Positions 1 to 12,400 of a stretch of 64,000 nt of DNA are shown one piece after another. Source of the stretch: Gavia stellata (lineage: Eukaryota > Chordata > Aves > Gaviiformes > Gaviidae); assembly GCF_030936135.1 (NCBI RefSeq), contig NC_082637.1, positions 3,038,001 through 3,102,000 of the forward strand. The letters are read 5' to 3'. A model generated the notes under the pieces. That model had not been told where the DNA came from, ran no database searches, and was given only the letters and a program-made list of their open reading frames with translations. Both the position numbers and the translations under genes were made by a program. Every line of letters starts with the position of its first letter. Position 1 is the stretch's first letter.

Positions 1-2584
1 TGACTGTTGTGTATAATATAGAAACTGAGACGCTTGTTCCAAGCACAACCACGCCGGCTGCTTTTTAAAGACAAGCTTAGCTCGGATGCAAAGTGCTGCA
101 GGAACAAGTAGCGCTAATTCCCCCTGCAGCTAAGCCAGGAGACGTTGTTAGGGAGATTTGGGAGCTTGTCCCGCTCCTGACCCGGCCCCAGGGACAGGGA
201 GAGCCCACAAGGTCATCCTGGCACCTTTCAGCAGGGCTGAAATCGCCTCCTGTAAATCCTCGCATGCAATTCTGCCTGGAAAGCCCTTGAAGCAGATCAC
301 TGTTTAACCTCGCCTTAGCACAGATCATGGGAAACACGCAGTGGCTTCCTGGTGCCAAGCTTGGGCTGCCCCGGTCGGTGTCATGCCTGCCTGGGAAGCG
401 CAGCCGGTGAGGTTTGCAAGGTGCAGCGGTCGGTTAGGAGCAGAGTATGAAGATGTCGGGGCACAAAAGAAGAGATTCGGTGCTTAAATGTGCAAAAATA
501 ATTTAAACTGTATGAAATATGTGATTTTCTTTCACAGTGGTGTCAAAGACCCTCGAAGACCATTTGCCAGGCGTTCGCAGGCCACAAGCACTGAATTTCA
601 CTCTCTTCTATGTGTTCAGCAGCACCCATACAAGGAAGACAACATCTTGCCACTCTTCATCACATACATACACCCGGAGAGGCAAATAAAAATACCACAA
701 TGCAAACAACTAATGAATAATCAATACCAAACCCAAGGAACACACTGATAAGTCTTTTGGATCAAAAGCCGCTGGTGGCACGTGGAGTAGCTCACGTTTC
801 AGAGTTAATTGCCCATGGAGCAGCAGCAGAACTACGTGACAAGGATGAAGCCAAAATGAACTGCCATGTCTAACACAAGTCCTCTTCCATTATAGCTTCT
901 TTCCGTTTCTGTGCTAGTCACAGAAACTATGAGCCCAAAATAATGCCAGCAGTGTCTAAATTTAAAAGGGCAAATTTTACAAAGCCAAAAGCAATCATCG
1001 TTAGCATCGCTGAGAGCACGGAACTCGCTTAAAGACCCCAAAAGTTACAAATCCGGAAAAGCAGCAAGAGTTAAATCAGGCAAAAGCCACTCTGGCAAAA
1101 ATGAGATGTGGCAAATGCGTGGAAACGTGATCTTTCTAAAAGGCAGAGGAAAAAGAAATGGCACTGAAAAAGACATGTCCAGGGTCGGTGACTGATGAGG
1201 ACCTCTAAAGGAATCCATTAAATCTGAACAGCCAACAGAATTAATTGTGAAGTAAGGCACTCTTTAAGCATGCTAGGAACAGAGAATTAGATAGCTGCTA
1301 GATTCACTATTAGGTACCATCAGTAAAATTGGAAGTGAGTACTGTGCTGCCGATGGGATGCTGGGAATGGGATAAAACAGTTACCAAAGAGGACTAGAGA
1401 AACTCAGTCTACAGATTAACCATGTGCACCCCATTGTCCAAAAGCAGGGTCCTTCCCAACAACCTCGTGGATAACGTGTCTTAAAACTCCTTAATGACAG
1501 AGATTTCACTATTGCCAAATATCTGCTAAAATAAAGCATTTTAAAATCAATTGGTAAAACACAGGGAAACTTTGTGTAGTCGCAGGATTTTACGAAAGGA
1601 TGAAAGGTGAAAGGCAGAAGCAGCAGGCAACCTGGGGTCAGCTCCAGCTAGAACAGTGAGACAGAAATTTCAGGTAAATACAGGAGCTGGAGACTAAAAA
1701 TACAATTCAGCCAGCTGAATTTCCTGGAATTATGTCTATTTAAAAGACTTATTTTTTTCTTTGACAGCCAACAGGGCTGCACGATGCAGGCGACTGCCGC
1801 AACACAGCATTTGCCCAAATTTCTCCAAAGCACGTAATATTTTGAGGATAAATCTCGCACCAGGTGAAACAAACCCCACACACATTAGGTGTGCGCCAGC
1901 ACAGCCCCAAGCGTGGCTGTTGATGGGGTGAGGCCACGAAGGGAAGCCAGCACCCAAGCATGGTCCTCAGGGATTTTCGTCACTGCTCAGTCTCACCTGT
2001 GATTCCTTCCAGGGGATTATATTAAATATAAACCTGTAACACACAAAAAACCCCTCAGTAACTAATGGATGGTTGGTTAATGACACAGTTGCATGGAGAC
2101 CCAAATCACCTCGGTGGAGGTCACCATCCAATAGACCATGTTTTCACTCGGCAAAGTAATACACGAGGCCAGAAAAGGGATCTCTGCCCAAGCCAGAAAA
2201 GGATTTGGGATGAGCGTGGGGCATCTCTCCTGCATATGCTGTCAGAGCAAAGCCAGAGAAAAAGGAGGTGGTCCTTGTAGGTGCAATGGGAAACACATCC
2301 ATTAGAAGTCGAAAAGCAAGCTCACACCAACACACGGCATTGCCAAGGTCACGGCTGCATCCAGACTGGCACCTGGGTGACGCGGTCACACCAGCAAAGT
2401 CCCAAGGGTGGCCACAAAACGTGTACATGATGGAGCAGGAGCCTCTCAGCGTGAGGTTGTAGCACCTCAAATACTTCAGCCTCCTGAGGAGCAGGTGAAG
2501 AGGTGACCCCATCACTGCGGGCACGGAGCTGGGAGTGACGAGTCACCTTCGTGACAAGGGCACGACAACATTCCCCCCTCTGCA

Positions 2585-2700
2585 AGTCAAAGCTAGATAA
2601 GTTCAACCTTGAAATGAGATAGCATCTCCCCAGAGTGAGAGCAATTAAAGACTGGCACGAGGCATTGGAAGAAGGTGGGGGGGGCTCACCGTTGCTCAGA
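2585..2700 (+). repeat. Ancient CR1-like LINE 3' relic
   Basis: The phrase around 'agttcaaccttgaaatgag', followed by 'gagagcaattaaagactggc' and a 'gaagaaggtgggggg' stretch, matches the usual order near the 3' end of old amniote CR1 copies (a line about protein-like residues, an 'aattaa..ctggaac' line, then 'aagtggtggg'). The copy is highly diverged and has no intact frame. The assignment is from memory of the family consensus, not from an alignment. Confidence 0.4.
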
Positions 2701-4751
2701 GCCATTAAAACAAAATTAACAGGCTGGTTTTTAACCCAGCCTTCTGTGTCTGCAGGAAGATGAGCTGCAAAGACTTCCCTGCAGTTGCATTTCTGCAACA
2801 CCTCCCACCTGGGGATGTGGAAAGTTTCAGAAGCATTATTTATGCCTCAAAAAAGACCTGAGTGATAGGAGAACAGCGGGGTCATGCTAAAAAAAGGAAA
2901 GATCAAGGCGAACGCACTAAAAATCAAGGTTTGCAAGGGTTGGGTGAGATTCACCTCACTTAAATTCAGACCTCCAAGTCAGAACTAGCACCCTGAAAGG
3001 CATTTGCTTGCCCTGCGTCTGAGATTTACCACAGAGCGAAACAAATCCCATTCGGGAGGTGCCTGTCCTCTCCATTTGGTGGGGGCAGCTCAGACCAGCT
3101 GCTTTTAGATCCCCAAGCGAGGGCAAACGAATCGCATCCACCAAAACAGCTTCAACTGTAAGTGAGCTGCCTCACGCCACCTGGAAAATTGAGAGGTAAT
3201 TTCGGCTCGTAATGCCAAATCTGGCAATTTTGCCTTGCTAAATTGCCCAGCACCCAGGAGGCAGAAGCAGGAAGAGAAGCTACTCCAGCACCTGGAGGCC
3301 ACTCTTCATGTCTCTGTTCTAGGTATAAAGAAGAGATAAACAGAGATCATCTGCATGAAGCACTCAACCTGGCGAGCTTGTGGTTGGCCGAGATGCTCGC
3401 AGTTCAGCGTCCTTTCTGAACACGGGTTATTTGATTGGGATTTCAGCCCTTATCGGTCCTGACTAACAGGCTGGGCTCAGCCTGAGGAGGGAAAGGACTG
3501 CAGCGGTGAGCCTGACTTTTCTCCACTTTGGTTCCAAGGCCAGATAGAGGCTCACAGTGGTGGTTCTCCCAAGCACAGGGGAATCAATGGTATGTGGGTT
3601 ATCATGTCCCTTTACCCTCTCCTCTTTTGCAGGCAGGGGAAACGCTGATGCTCACCTGCTGGGTATGAGATTTATCCTCAAAATATTGTGTGCAACTCCA
3701 GCCCTGGCTCCTGTGATATCCTCGCTACAGTCCTGGTCTCCCTTTCCCTGCAATCCTTTGCACACACACCTCCACGGGGCTTCTTCGTCACCTTCTACCT
3801 GATGGACGTCTGTCCGTCCAAAAGGAGGAACGTGCACTGCAAATCTGAGTCTCAGTTGCATTGCTTGATCATGTCCAAGGTGGTGAAAGAGACGTCACCA
3901 TCCCCAAGCCTCGTTCTGCAGGAGGCTGGGCTCCTGCCGCAGACCTGGAGAGGGAAAAGCACTCTGCGTTTCCTGGGAAGTTCCCGGTGCCAGGTAGGAT
4001 TAGACATGTCTAATTAACAGCGAGGAGCAAGCAACGCAGAGCTGAATAATGCAGGGACCAAAACCCCTCTCAGCAGTATCCAAGCATTGTGTCTCCCAAA
4101 CCAAGCCAGCTGCTTCGTCAAGAAACCCTTGCTACTCCTTGCTATCACCTTCCCTGGCCGCGACATCCCCCAAGCACACAGACACGAGACAGACTCGAGG
4201 GACAGGTAGCAGAGGTACCCGAACACCTCTGACCCCCAGAAAAGGCTGAGCTCTGGATACACACCGGACCTGGGGGGACCCCGCTCCCCCAACCCACCCC
4301 ATGCCTCAGGGCTGGAGGATGCGGCTGGGCATAGCACTGTGCGGTGACAGCCTGTCAGAGCCACTGGGACGTCAGGGTCGGGTTTTTCCCCCCCCTTTTC
4401 TGGTACTCACACTACACCAGCCCGGGATGAATCTTCCCGAGGCGCCGCGTCTCGCAGCGCGGCAGCCAAACACGCATTCACCACACATTGAGCGCATTTG
4501 ATGCCATTACAGCCTGGACCGTCGCCACCGGCCATCTCCAGCGCACGCTCCCAGACCCAAGGGTCTGTTTCAGGCTAGGAGTAAATAAATCAGACTGAGA
4601 GCAAACGCAGCCTGCCTTGGAGGGGGGAAGAGGGAGAGAAACAGGTTTCCCTCTCTGGACATGGGGAAGGGAGCCGGGGACCTGCCGGGCACGCTGACAC
4701 CAGCTCGGCTGTGCACAGATTTAGCTGTGCAAGCCCGCAAGTCTGTATGCA

Positions 4752-4789
4752 TACACACATAAAGCACGTATACACACATAAAGCACGTA
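4752..4789. repeat. 19-bp perfect tandem doublet
   Basis: The unit 'tacacacataaagcacgta' occurs twice in direct succession with no mismatch. It lies at the edge of the CpG island of the left-hand gene. No function is inferred. Confidence 0.85.
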
Positions 4790-5258
4790 TAAAACTGGAG
4801 AGAAGCAAATGCATGTGTATTCGCTCGTCCTCTCGGGCAGCCAACCGGCGCTGCAGGCGTCTTACGGATTTTAAGCCCGCCGTTCCAAGGAGGGGGTCTC
4901 CGGCGGGCCCGGCGGTGGCAGCGGGGCCGTGCCGGGCTGGGCTGCGCCCCGGGGAAGGGCGAGGCGACACCCACAGCGCCGGGCGGCTCCGGGGACCGCT
5001 CCCCAGGCGGGTCCCGGCGGGCTCCCCGCTGCCGGCCCCGAGCTCCGGTCCCGCACGGGGCAGCGAACCCGCTCACCGAGCCCCGCCGTCGCCGCCGCCC
5101 TCCGGCCGGCTCAGCCCGCACCACGTCGCTTCCCCCCCGCCCCAAATCCCCTCACCACCGGCCCCCGGCGGGCTCAGCCCGCAGCAGCGGCGCGGGGGAA
5201 GCAGGAGCAGCGCCCGGGCGCGGCTCGGACAAGGGGGACGGCGGGACGCCGCACTTAC

Positions 5259-5350
5259 CGGGGTCGCTCCGCTCCACACCTCTCCGCCATGGCCCGGCCC
5301 GGCTCGGCCCGGCCCGGCTCGGCTCGGCGCACCGGCACCGCGCGCCCGCC
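5259..5350 (-). other. Putative first exon of the left-hand gene
   Basis: The exon is inferred from a strong splice donor. On the minus strand the sequence reads into GACCCCG|GTAAGTGCGG, with the exon ending at 5259. The upstream boundary (transcription start) is a guess just downstream of the CRE. The exon contains an ATG at 5290-5288 in an excellent Kozak context (GGGCCATGGCG) that stays open to the donor, giving 10 codons plus two bases (MAERCGAERP). This could be the true translation start of an unidentified protein or an upstream ORF in a 5' UTR. It does not match the MAPK4 N-terminus as I know it, so if the gene is MAPK4 the ATG would be a uORF or an alternative start. No downstream exon is in the window to decide. 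Confidence 0.45.
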
Positions 5351-5358
5351 CCCGCCGC

Positions 5359-5366
5359 TGACGTCA
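5359..5366. promoter_or_regulatory. Palindromic cAMP-response element
   Basis: The perfect octamer TGACGTCA sits inside the CpG island, about 70-100 bp upstream of the ATG and donor of the putative first exon. Full palindromic CREs in CpG promoters are typical CREB/ATF sites. Occupancy is inferred. Confidence 0.6.
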
Positions 5367-5436
5367 CCCACCGGCCTCAGCCGCCGCGCGGGGGCCACCT
5401 GCCGGGGGAGGGGCAGGGGAGGGAGCGATCCCCGGT

Positions 5437-5735
5437 GAGGAGCCGCCTGAGGGGATCCGGTCCCCCCCGGCTGCCCCCCGCCGCCCCCGGGAGGAGCCGC
5501 CTGAGGGGATCCGGTCCCCCCCGGCTGCCCCCCGCCGCCCCCGGGAGGAGCCGCCTGAGGGGATCCGGTTCCCCCTCACCGTCCCCGGGAGGACCCGCCC
5601 GAGCGGATCCGGTGTCGCCCCCTCCCCGGCCCCGGCCAGTCCTTGTGAGGAGCCGCCTGAGGGGATCTGGTGTCGTCGTCCCCCCCGCCCCGCCATCATC
5701 CCTGTGAGGAGCCGCCGAGGGGGGATCCTGCCTGG
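5437..5735. repeat. GC-rich minisatellite, six units of 44-59 bp
   Basis: Each unit starts with 'gaggagccgcctgagggga' or a close variant, usually followed by 'tccgg' and a C-rich tail. Unit starts are at 5437, 5491, 5545, 5589, 5647 and 5706. The first three units are 54 bp apart and nearly identical; the last three differ in length and sequence. The array lies immediately upstream of the CRE-bearing promoter. The minus strand is rich in G runs. Open frames of 120-130 codons across it are products of the repeat and are not credible genes. Confidence 0.9.
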
Positions 5736-7485
5736 TCCCCACCTCAGGGCCTCCCTCACAGCCGGGGGATGGTGGGGCTGAGGTGAACCCCCTCAGTCTG
5801 AACCCTGAGACAATCCTGGCTGGGCTTTCTGCCCTTTCCCCCCCCCCCCGATAGCCAACGTATATTTGCCTACCGGTATTAACGTGTGGGTTTAACCTGC
5901 ACCAAGCCAGCGTCCCGGCAGCCTGTGAGACCGTGCCGGGGCCCGCTTTGGCCCCAGGGAGCTCTGGAGCACAGCAGAGTCCTTGTGTCTGTCCGCTCCT
6001 GAGGTCTGTCCCTGCTGAAGCGGGGGCCTTTCCCTAGGAGAATGGTATCACGGATTTTAGGTAGTGCCTCAAGGGGCTGAGGGCTATTACAGGTGAGGTA
6101 GCTGAGGTTTTTCCACCCCCCCGGGTGGCATGACCTGCTGAGCAGCCTTAATGGAAAAAAAGTCACCCTACGCTGTATTTACAGTGTGAAAGGACAATTA
6201 AAGGAAGCTGCTTCAACAGTCTAAGTGGAGGAAGCGCGATAGTTCAATAGTTATTGATCCCCTCCAGACAAGCGTGCTGCTTTGGTAGAGCTGGAGGAAC
6301 TGAGCCTCCCTCGTCTTCTGCAGGGGAAGCGGTGAGGAAAAATAAAAGAGAAAATGGTCCGGTAAATTTAATGCCCAGGGAATTACACAGGAGGAAATGA
6401 AGGTGTATAAACAATTTTTGGTGGTGTAGTAATCTGTAACAAGACCACTCCACCGTTTAAGAATAAAATGAGCGTTCCCATCCGGTTACCCCGTGAGCAG
6501 GAAGGTGTTGAATTGGTGCTTATGCCTGTGAATACAAGGGGGAAAAATCAGGGAGAATAAAGAGGAATAGGAGCATTAACAGGTATTGTTAAAACCTCCC
6601 AGGGAAACTGATTTTGTGTGCCACGCGTCACTGTGAGCTTAGGTGCCGCTTCCCAGTGCCTTTCAAATCCAAGTGTGGAGGTTATTCCCCCGGTTGACCC
6701 AGGTGACAAACACACAGCCAGGGAGAACGAAGGGCGTCCTGGGCCCCTCCGGGGAAGAGCTCGATGGGGGAAAATGGGGGTGTTTGGGCAAAGGTATTCT
6801 CAAACATGACTTTTGCTTGTCATCTTGCTTCAAGGTTTTATTACAGTGAACCGTACGGTGATACCCCCGGGCCCGACTTGATGGTCCTGGCTCGGCGTTC
6901 AGTGGAGAGGTTTCCACCACCACTGCAGCACCATCAGCTCCGCTCAGCTCGAGTGCCAAGTGCCGTATGGGAATGGAAAATAAATTACCATCTCGGCCTT
7001 GGGGTGAGGCTGAAGGACACGAACCCTGTGCTGTGGGAGCATGCTCTGCATCCACGCTGTCTGGGAGTGGTCTGGGGATTTGAGGACTTTTCTTCCGCAG
7101 CTTGAACCCTTTGGTTTGTGGCACTACCATACATGGAGCTGTTTCATTTTAACAAGTAGGCCAGCGGTCTCCCTCTTGCAATTAAGCAATAAGTGTATGC
7201 CCTCGCACATACACTTTTATATTTTCTTTTAAAGGGTGGATGCTGGTTTGGTTGATACAGGTTTGGTTTTGGTCAAGAGGCTGGATATTACTGGCACTTC
7301 AGAAAACCAGGGCAGCACTCAGCATCTCACAGGACCTTGGCGGTTGTCCCCGGAGCAGCGCCGCGTGAACAACAAATTCTGGCAGCGCTGTGAATGGCGT
7401 TGTGGAGCGGCTCTCGCACCACCCTAGCAACAAGCGCCGCAGCTTGGCAGGATCAGTCCCGAACGCTACCGAGATAAAGGGGCCT

Positions 7486-7574
7486 CCGTTCAATTGGGGT
7501 GATTAAACGATAGTAACTCCAGGCAGCTATAGTTAGCTCGTTGTCATCATGAAGCTGCCTAGCGTAATGAACGG
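7486..7574. other. Nested inverted repeat in a possible conserved noncoding element
   Basis: The outer arms are CCGTTCA (7486-7492) and TGAACGG (7568-7574). The inner arms are AGGCAGCT (7521-7528) and AGCTGCCT (7553-7560), with a 24-base loop. The flanking sequence to about 7650 is high-complexity, non-repetitive and keeps CpGs, as constrained elements often do. No open frame explains it. The inverted arms are seen directly; function and conservation are inferred. Confidence 0.45.
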
Positions 7575-7669
7575 AAACATCATATTTACGGTACACGGTG
7601 TTGGTGCGACTCAAACTGTACGCCATAAATTGCAGGTTTTGGCCCCTGCGGGTGTGTAGTGGTGCCATT

Positions 7670-7697
7670 ACACACACACACCCACACACACACACCC
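7670..7697. repeat. Interrupted (CA)n microsatellite
   Basis: A short alternating CA run is interrupted by CCC. It is an ordinary dinucleotide microsatellite. Confidence 0.9.
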
Positions 7698-9112
7698 AGG
7701 AGCTGCTGCTCTCTGGTGTGAGCTGCGTGCAAGGGTGTGTGTTTCCAAGCAGGATGAAGAGAGACGAGATGATAACATGGTAAGCAACTTAATTAAACAC
7801 TGTGGAGCCTGAATAGATAATCATGGGCCTGTGCTGCATCTTCATGCACGAGGAATTGTGCCTCTTTTTAAGCACGGAGAAGCAAAGCTCTCAAAAACCT
7901 GCCAGAGTGTTTTCATCAATTTCCTGGTGATTGGTGAGGAGGGACCCGGCGCACTTGATCAAAGCAGGCAGCGCTGTTGCCTGAAGCATGTGCCAATAAA
8001 GAGAGCTGCAAGAATCTTTTTTTCACCCTGCCAGAGATGTGGTTTTTAATCCAGGCTCTCTCCCTTCCCTGTGTGAGACAGCCGAAAGCACAGGTAAGGC
8101 AAATGCAGAAAGGTGTAGTGTTAGTCCTGCCTGAAACCCGGCAATTCAGCCTTCCCGCTGCACCCTTGGACTATTGGATGCCTTCAGGAAGAGAGTGCTT
8201 TGCTCTGCTGTCTCCTTTTCCACTTCCAGGCTGGGCTAATGCTTCTTATTTTCATTGAGAGAGTGGGGCATTTTTATTGTCTAATTTTATTGTGCAGCAT
8301 TTTATTCGGAGCCTGAAATTCACCCCTTCTGCAGGCAAAGAAGCTGAAACCCGCAGCGGTGATATTCAGACCACACTGGGGGACTTAAACCCTGCCCAGG
8401 TGTAGATTTCACCCCAGTTGCATAATGTTGCTGTTATGCCCGCTGCAAAATGTTTGTCTTGCGTAGTATTATTCTGTCTCCAGTTACAGGACTTATCCAA
8501 CGTATTTAGGAAGTTAAATAGTTAGCCGCTGAAATAAATGGGACCTGAGTGTCCACGGCACGAATGAATTTCAGAAATCCCCTGCCAGATCGGAACCTGG
8601 CCACGTCAGTGAAGTGATACAAGTCAGCCCAGCGCTGTCGTTTCCCGCTGGATACCGTACATTCAGCACATCCTTTTTGACACATGTAACGCTGCCTTTT
8701 CCAGACACATCCTCAATATTTTATTAAAATATTTTATTTTTTATCCTTGGAACAAGACGCAAAATGTCGGTACTTGCCCTCTCTATTAGTGACCTGCAGT
8801 AGTACACCCTGGGATGAATTGTTAATGCTTTCACAGATCCATAGAAAACAGGCAGAGAATAAAGACACTTTTTTTTATACCAAATTCCATAAAATGAAGC
8901 ATGGGTATAAAAGTGGCCACATTTCCAGAGGTGCTAAGCCTGGCTGCTGGGCCTTGGGAGTACCTCAGGACTCATGGAAAAAAAAAAAATCATGCTTTTA
9001 TTCATCAACACTTTGTAGGTTGCCTTCTCTCTACATAGATGGGGAATACTGTTAGGAATTGCTCTGAGTTATAAGAATTTCCCATCTTACAATTGCTTTC
9101 ATGTGCTTGTGG

Positions 9113-9450
9113 GGAACCGCAGGATCATTTATGTGGGAAGGAACCTCCGGAGTCACCTAGTGCAGCTCCCTGCCGCTCGGAGCGCGTCTCCTCGGATCAG
9201 GTTCCTCGCAGAGTTTTCCAGTTGAGTCTTGACCATCTCCGAGGATGGGAGGTTGTACTGTGGGGTAGGGCAAAGGGGATTTAACAGAATCGGGTTTTTT
9301 GTGTGAGGCAGCAAAAAAGAAAACAGTGTTTCTTGCCTCAGCAGCCTCCTCTTCTCTCCAGGCTTCAGACTGCTTACCCCACATGTACACTCTGCTCTCC
9401 AAATTTTCGCTTTCCTCAGCACTTTGAGCTTGCAGCCCAATTTCGTTCCG
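9113..9450 (-). repeat. Diverged CR1 LINE fragment
   Basis: The phrase 'gtgggaaggaacctccggag' followed by a 'cagctccctgc' line, then 'gttttccagttgagtcttga' and 'catctccgaggatggga', follows the standard order of the reverse complement of a CR1 3' end. A later 'cctcctcttctctccaggct' stretch matches the next familiar CR1 block. It is substantially mutated with internal deletions. The right boundary is approximate. Confidence 0.55.
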
Positions 9451-12400
9451 TCAGCTGTATTATTAATCAGCAGGCTGCAAATTATGTTGCTATAAGCCAC
9501 GTACTTTTTGTATTTTAAACCAAAAATAAAATAAATTGGTGCATAGTAAACAAATCCCAGCTTTCTGGGAGAAGCATGCAACTGGTGTAGCAGAGCAAGG
9601 GGAGATGCGGGTGCTATGGGGCCAGGACAGCCGGGAGCCCACGGGTGGGAGAATGACCTTGTCCAGGCTGGACCCCCTTATCAGCAGATGGAGATAATTA
9701 GCAGAGTGCTTATCTGGACGGGCTCCGTACAGATCCCGAGGTAGCAAACACACCTGCGAGACCGTCTCCCTCCTGCTTCTCACCCAAGGTGCCACTTGGT
9801 CTGTTCAGCCGGGGCGGATGAACCCAAACCCCTGGGATTTCAGCCCAGCTGAGCAGCCACGCAGAGCTACCCAGAGAGCCTTACCTGTTACCCAAACCTA
9901 AAGCCATACTAAGTTAATAGCTCTCTAAACAGAGAGCTGAAAAAGAAAAGGACAGTATAAAATATTTTAAAATCTCTTTGACTTCCTAACCTTTCGTGCG
10001 GAAAAAGGACATAGAAAAATACCAAAAAAAAGAGGGGCCGATTAATGGCTGGGCCAGAGCTATTCTCCCATGTCCATGTTTCCTAATCAAACTAAGTTTG
10101 CCTTCGTAAAGGTCAGTTTATATTCCTAGATTCAATGCAGCACACACTAGTTGGGCTGGGGGCAAGAAAAAAGAAAGCCATTTAATAATGTATATGCTTT
10201 TTTTTCCCCTGCTTAGAGCTCCGGTGCAGCTTGTTGGATGTGCTTTGGTGATGGGATAAAGATGGTAAGGCACTGCTGGAGGGCAGTCCAGCTGCATTAG
10301 CCATGGCAGCTCTGCTGAAATTACTCTGCGTTTGCACTGATGCCATCAGGAAAAGATGAATTCCCCAGGCAGGGGGTGCAACAGTAATGTGTGATCAGTT
10401 GCCCCAGAGTAGTATTAACATACAAAAATAAAGTGGAAATTAAAAACAGCAGGACAGGAGAGTGCTGCGAGTGTCAAGCTGGGGAAATTAAACCACTCTA
10501 AGCCACTGTGTGTGCCGTTCGCTCCTCCATGCACACTCTGATTTCTCCCCAAAGTGTCATAAATCAAGTAGATACTTAAATGTCGGTGTCTACAAAGCAG
10601 CCGAGCAGTTGAGTCCCAGCTGGTGGGGACACATCAGTGGAGTGAAGCCAGCTCGCCCTGCAGCGCCTGCCTGCACCCATCACGCTGTGATGCTCCAGCA
10701 CTGCCATCGGTGCACAGTGCCCTTCCAGCTACGACTGAGGACATCACAAAACAGGAACACAAGCTCTTTAGCACAGGCACCCCACCTTCCTTTTTTTTCC
10801 CTATCTTTAAAACACCAAAGACAGGTCAAGGGTTTGAGTTTCTGTCTCTTAGAAGGGACGAGTCGCTGCTGCAGCCCTGGCTCAACTTCAGTCTCAAGTA
10901 GCAAAGCTTGCTGTGCATGGAGCTGCGTGTTTGCCCACCTCGCCCTGCCCACAGTGGCAGCGAGACCCTGGCTTTGGGCACAGACTGTTGCTGGACACCA
11001 GAACATCAGCCAAGACACACTGACAAGTCTGCTAAGGAAACAGCTCGTAACAGAGTCTGCCTCTTTGAACTGGGAATGCTTCAGGCAGGAAATGTCAGAG
11101 TACAAGACCTATCAGGCACAAGTGAAGTATTACCCCCCGCCCCTGCCAGCTCCTCCAGTGCTCTGTGAGGAATGGAGAATTAAACGGAGGAGGAAGGGTC
11201 TGAGATACTTCGGAGCCGTGCTGAATCCAGGGCTGGATAATGTGGCAGAGGGCAGCGCGGAGCGGCCGCTTTGAAGAATAATCAAGTGTCTGAGCAGACG
11301 TGATGTCCAGATGTGGAGCTCCTGGGGATGAGTCTATGCAATGAAAGCAGCGTCAGCAGCACAACCCATTTACTTGCTATTTATTGCAAATGCTTGTTCA
11401 CCGCCTTGTGCCCGCCGAGCCTGTCCCTGCTGCTCTCCCTCCCTGTCCCCACCGCGCTGCAGTTGCACCCAGGCCTCAGCAGCCTCCTTGCATCCTGATA
11501 TAACATTGTTTATTCACGTCTTCCTCCACCTTCCCACATCACGTTTGATTTAACGCTGGTGTCAGAGCACCCACCCACCAAACCGGGGTGAGAGCAGCGA
11601 CTGCTGCTGCTCCCTGGCTGCGAGGGATCCCAGCCTGCTCCTTCCGTCTCACTGGCAACAAAACTAGTCGAGAGCAAAGCTTTTGATTTCCCAAACTGTC
11701 ACCAATTTGGCATCAACTTCCTTGAAGGTTTCCTTTTTTCTTCTATCTTATTAAACTGACCTAAAACTGCCAAAGCAGAGAAAAAAGATGAAGTCTCTCT
11801 CATGTCGTAGGCAGCCACCTTTGTAAATCCTTGAGAATGAGCTTGTCACAACTCCCCGGTATAGGGGGATGCCGTTACAGCAGCCATTCTCTGCACACCC
11901 ACATTTTCCACCTCCTGCTATTATTTTTCACGTACGCTATAACCAGCCTTTACAAGCTGTGAACCTCGCATCTGGGAGCGGAGCTGCCTGCTGGAGCGAT
12001 GGCAGGAGGAGACCCCCAAGGAGATGACATGACTCCTAGCCATGTGTGACGGGAGGCTTCAGGGATGGCCTGGGAGAGCCCAAATTTTGCCATGGTGCTT
12101 CCCAGTTTCTCTCCCACCCAGAGTCAGTTTGTCGTGAGCAATTAGTGCTGGCACCAGCGTGCCTGGGCAGAAGGAGCTCCCGCATGTCTCGGCATCACCT
12201 CCCTTTCCCTGCCCAGCATCCTTTCCCACCTACCTTCTTATCACACAAGCCATTTATCCTGGCATCTCGATCATTAATAAAGGTTCTAATTAAAAGCACA
12301 GTCTCTGCCTGCCCGTAAGCCCCCATGTCGCTGGTTTAGCCATGGCTACTGAAGCCACGATGGGCAAGGGGAGCCCAGGCACAGTGGGAAGGGACCACGC

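Larger units (their letters stand above)
1..5258 (-). other. Probable intron 1 of the minus-strand gene starting at about 5.3 kb
   Basis: I see no coding exon here. This stretch lies downstream, on the minus strand, of a strong splice donor at 5258, so it is inferred to be the start of a long first intron leaving the window on the left. It holds ordinary unique sequence, an old CR1-like relic near 2.6 kb and a 19-bp doublet near 4.77 kb. Open frames of up to about 190 codons occur but have no domain, no paired splice sites and no recognisable similarity. Confidence 0.4.
4850..5750 (-). promoter_or_regulatory. CpG-island promoter of a minus-strand gene (possibly MAPK4)
   Basis: A sharp switch to very GC- and CpG-rich DNA spans about 900 bp and contrasts with the flanks. 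It contains a perfect palindromic cAMP-response element TGACGTCA at 5359-5366, GC-box-like runs, a GC-rich reiterated 'ggcccggctc' stretch at about 5291-5330 and a minisatellite at 5437-5735. The direction is assigned to minus because a consensus donor (CCG|GTAAGTG, read on the minus strand) follows at 5259/5258. In human, SKA1 is followed on the same strand by MAPK4, whose first exon is untranslated and whose first intron is long. That gene order is the only reason for the MAPK4 suggestion. Confidence 0.6.

Noticed and set aside
5433-5712. Repeated 'ggtgagg'-like splice donors on the plus strand, suggesting a divergent transcript
   Set aside because: They are part of the minisatellite unit, and no matching plus-strand exon or acceptor is evident.
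4570-5759. Several long Pro/Arg/Gly-rich frames on both strands
   Set aside because: They are by-products of the stop-poor CpG island and the minisatellite. The only supported element is the short exon with its donor.
10510-11274. 254-codon open frame on the plus strand
   Set aside because: It has no recognisable domain, no promoter or splice context, and mixed low-information composition. A frame of this length is within chance for six frames over 64 kb of about 50% GC DNA.
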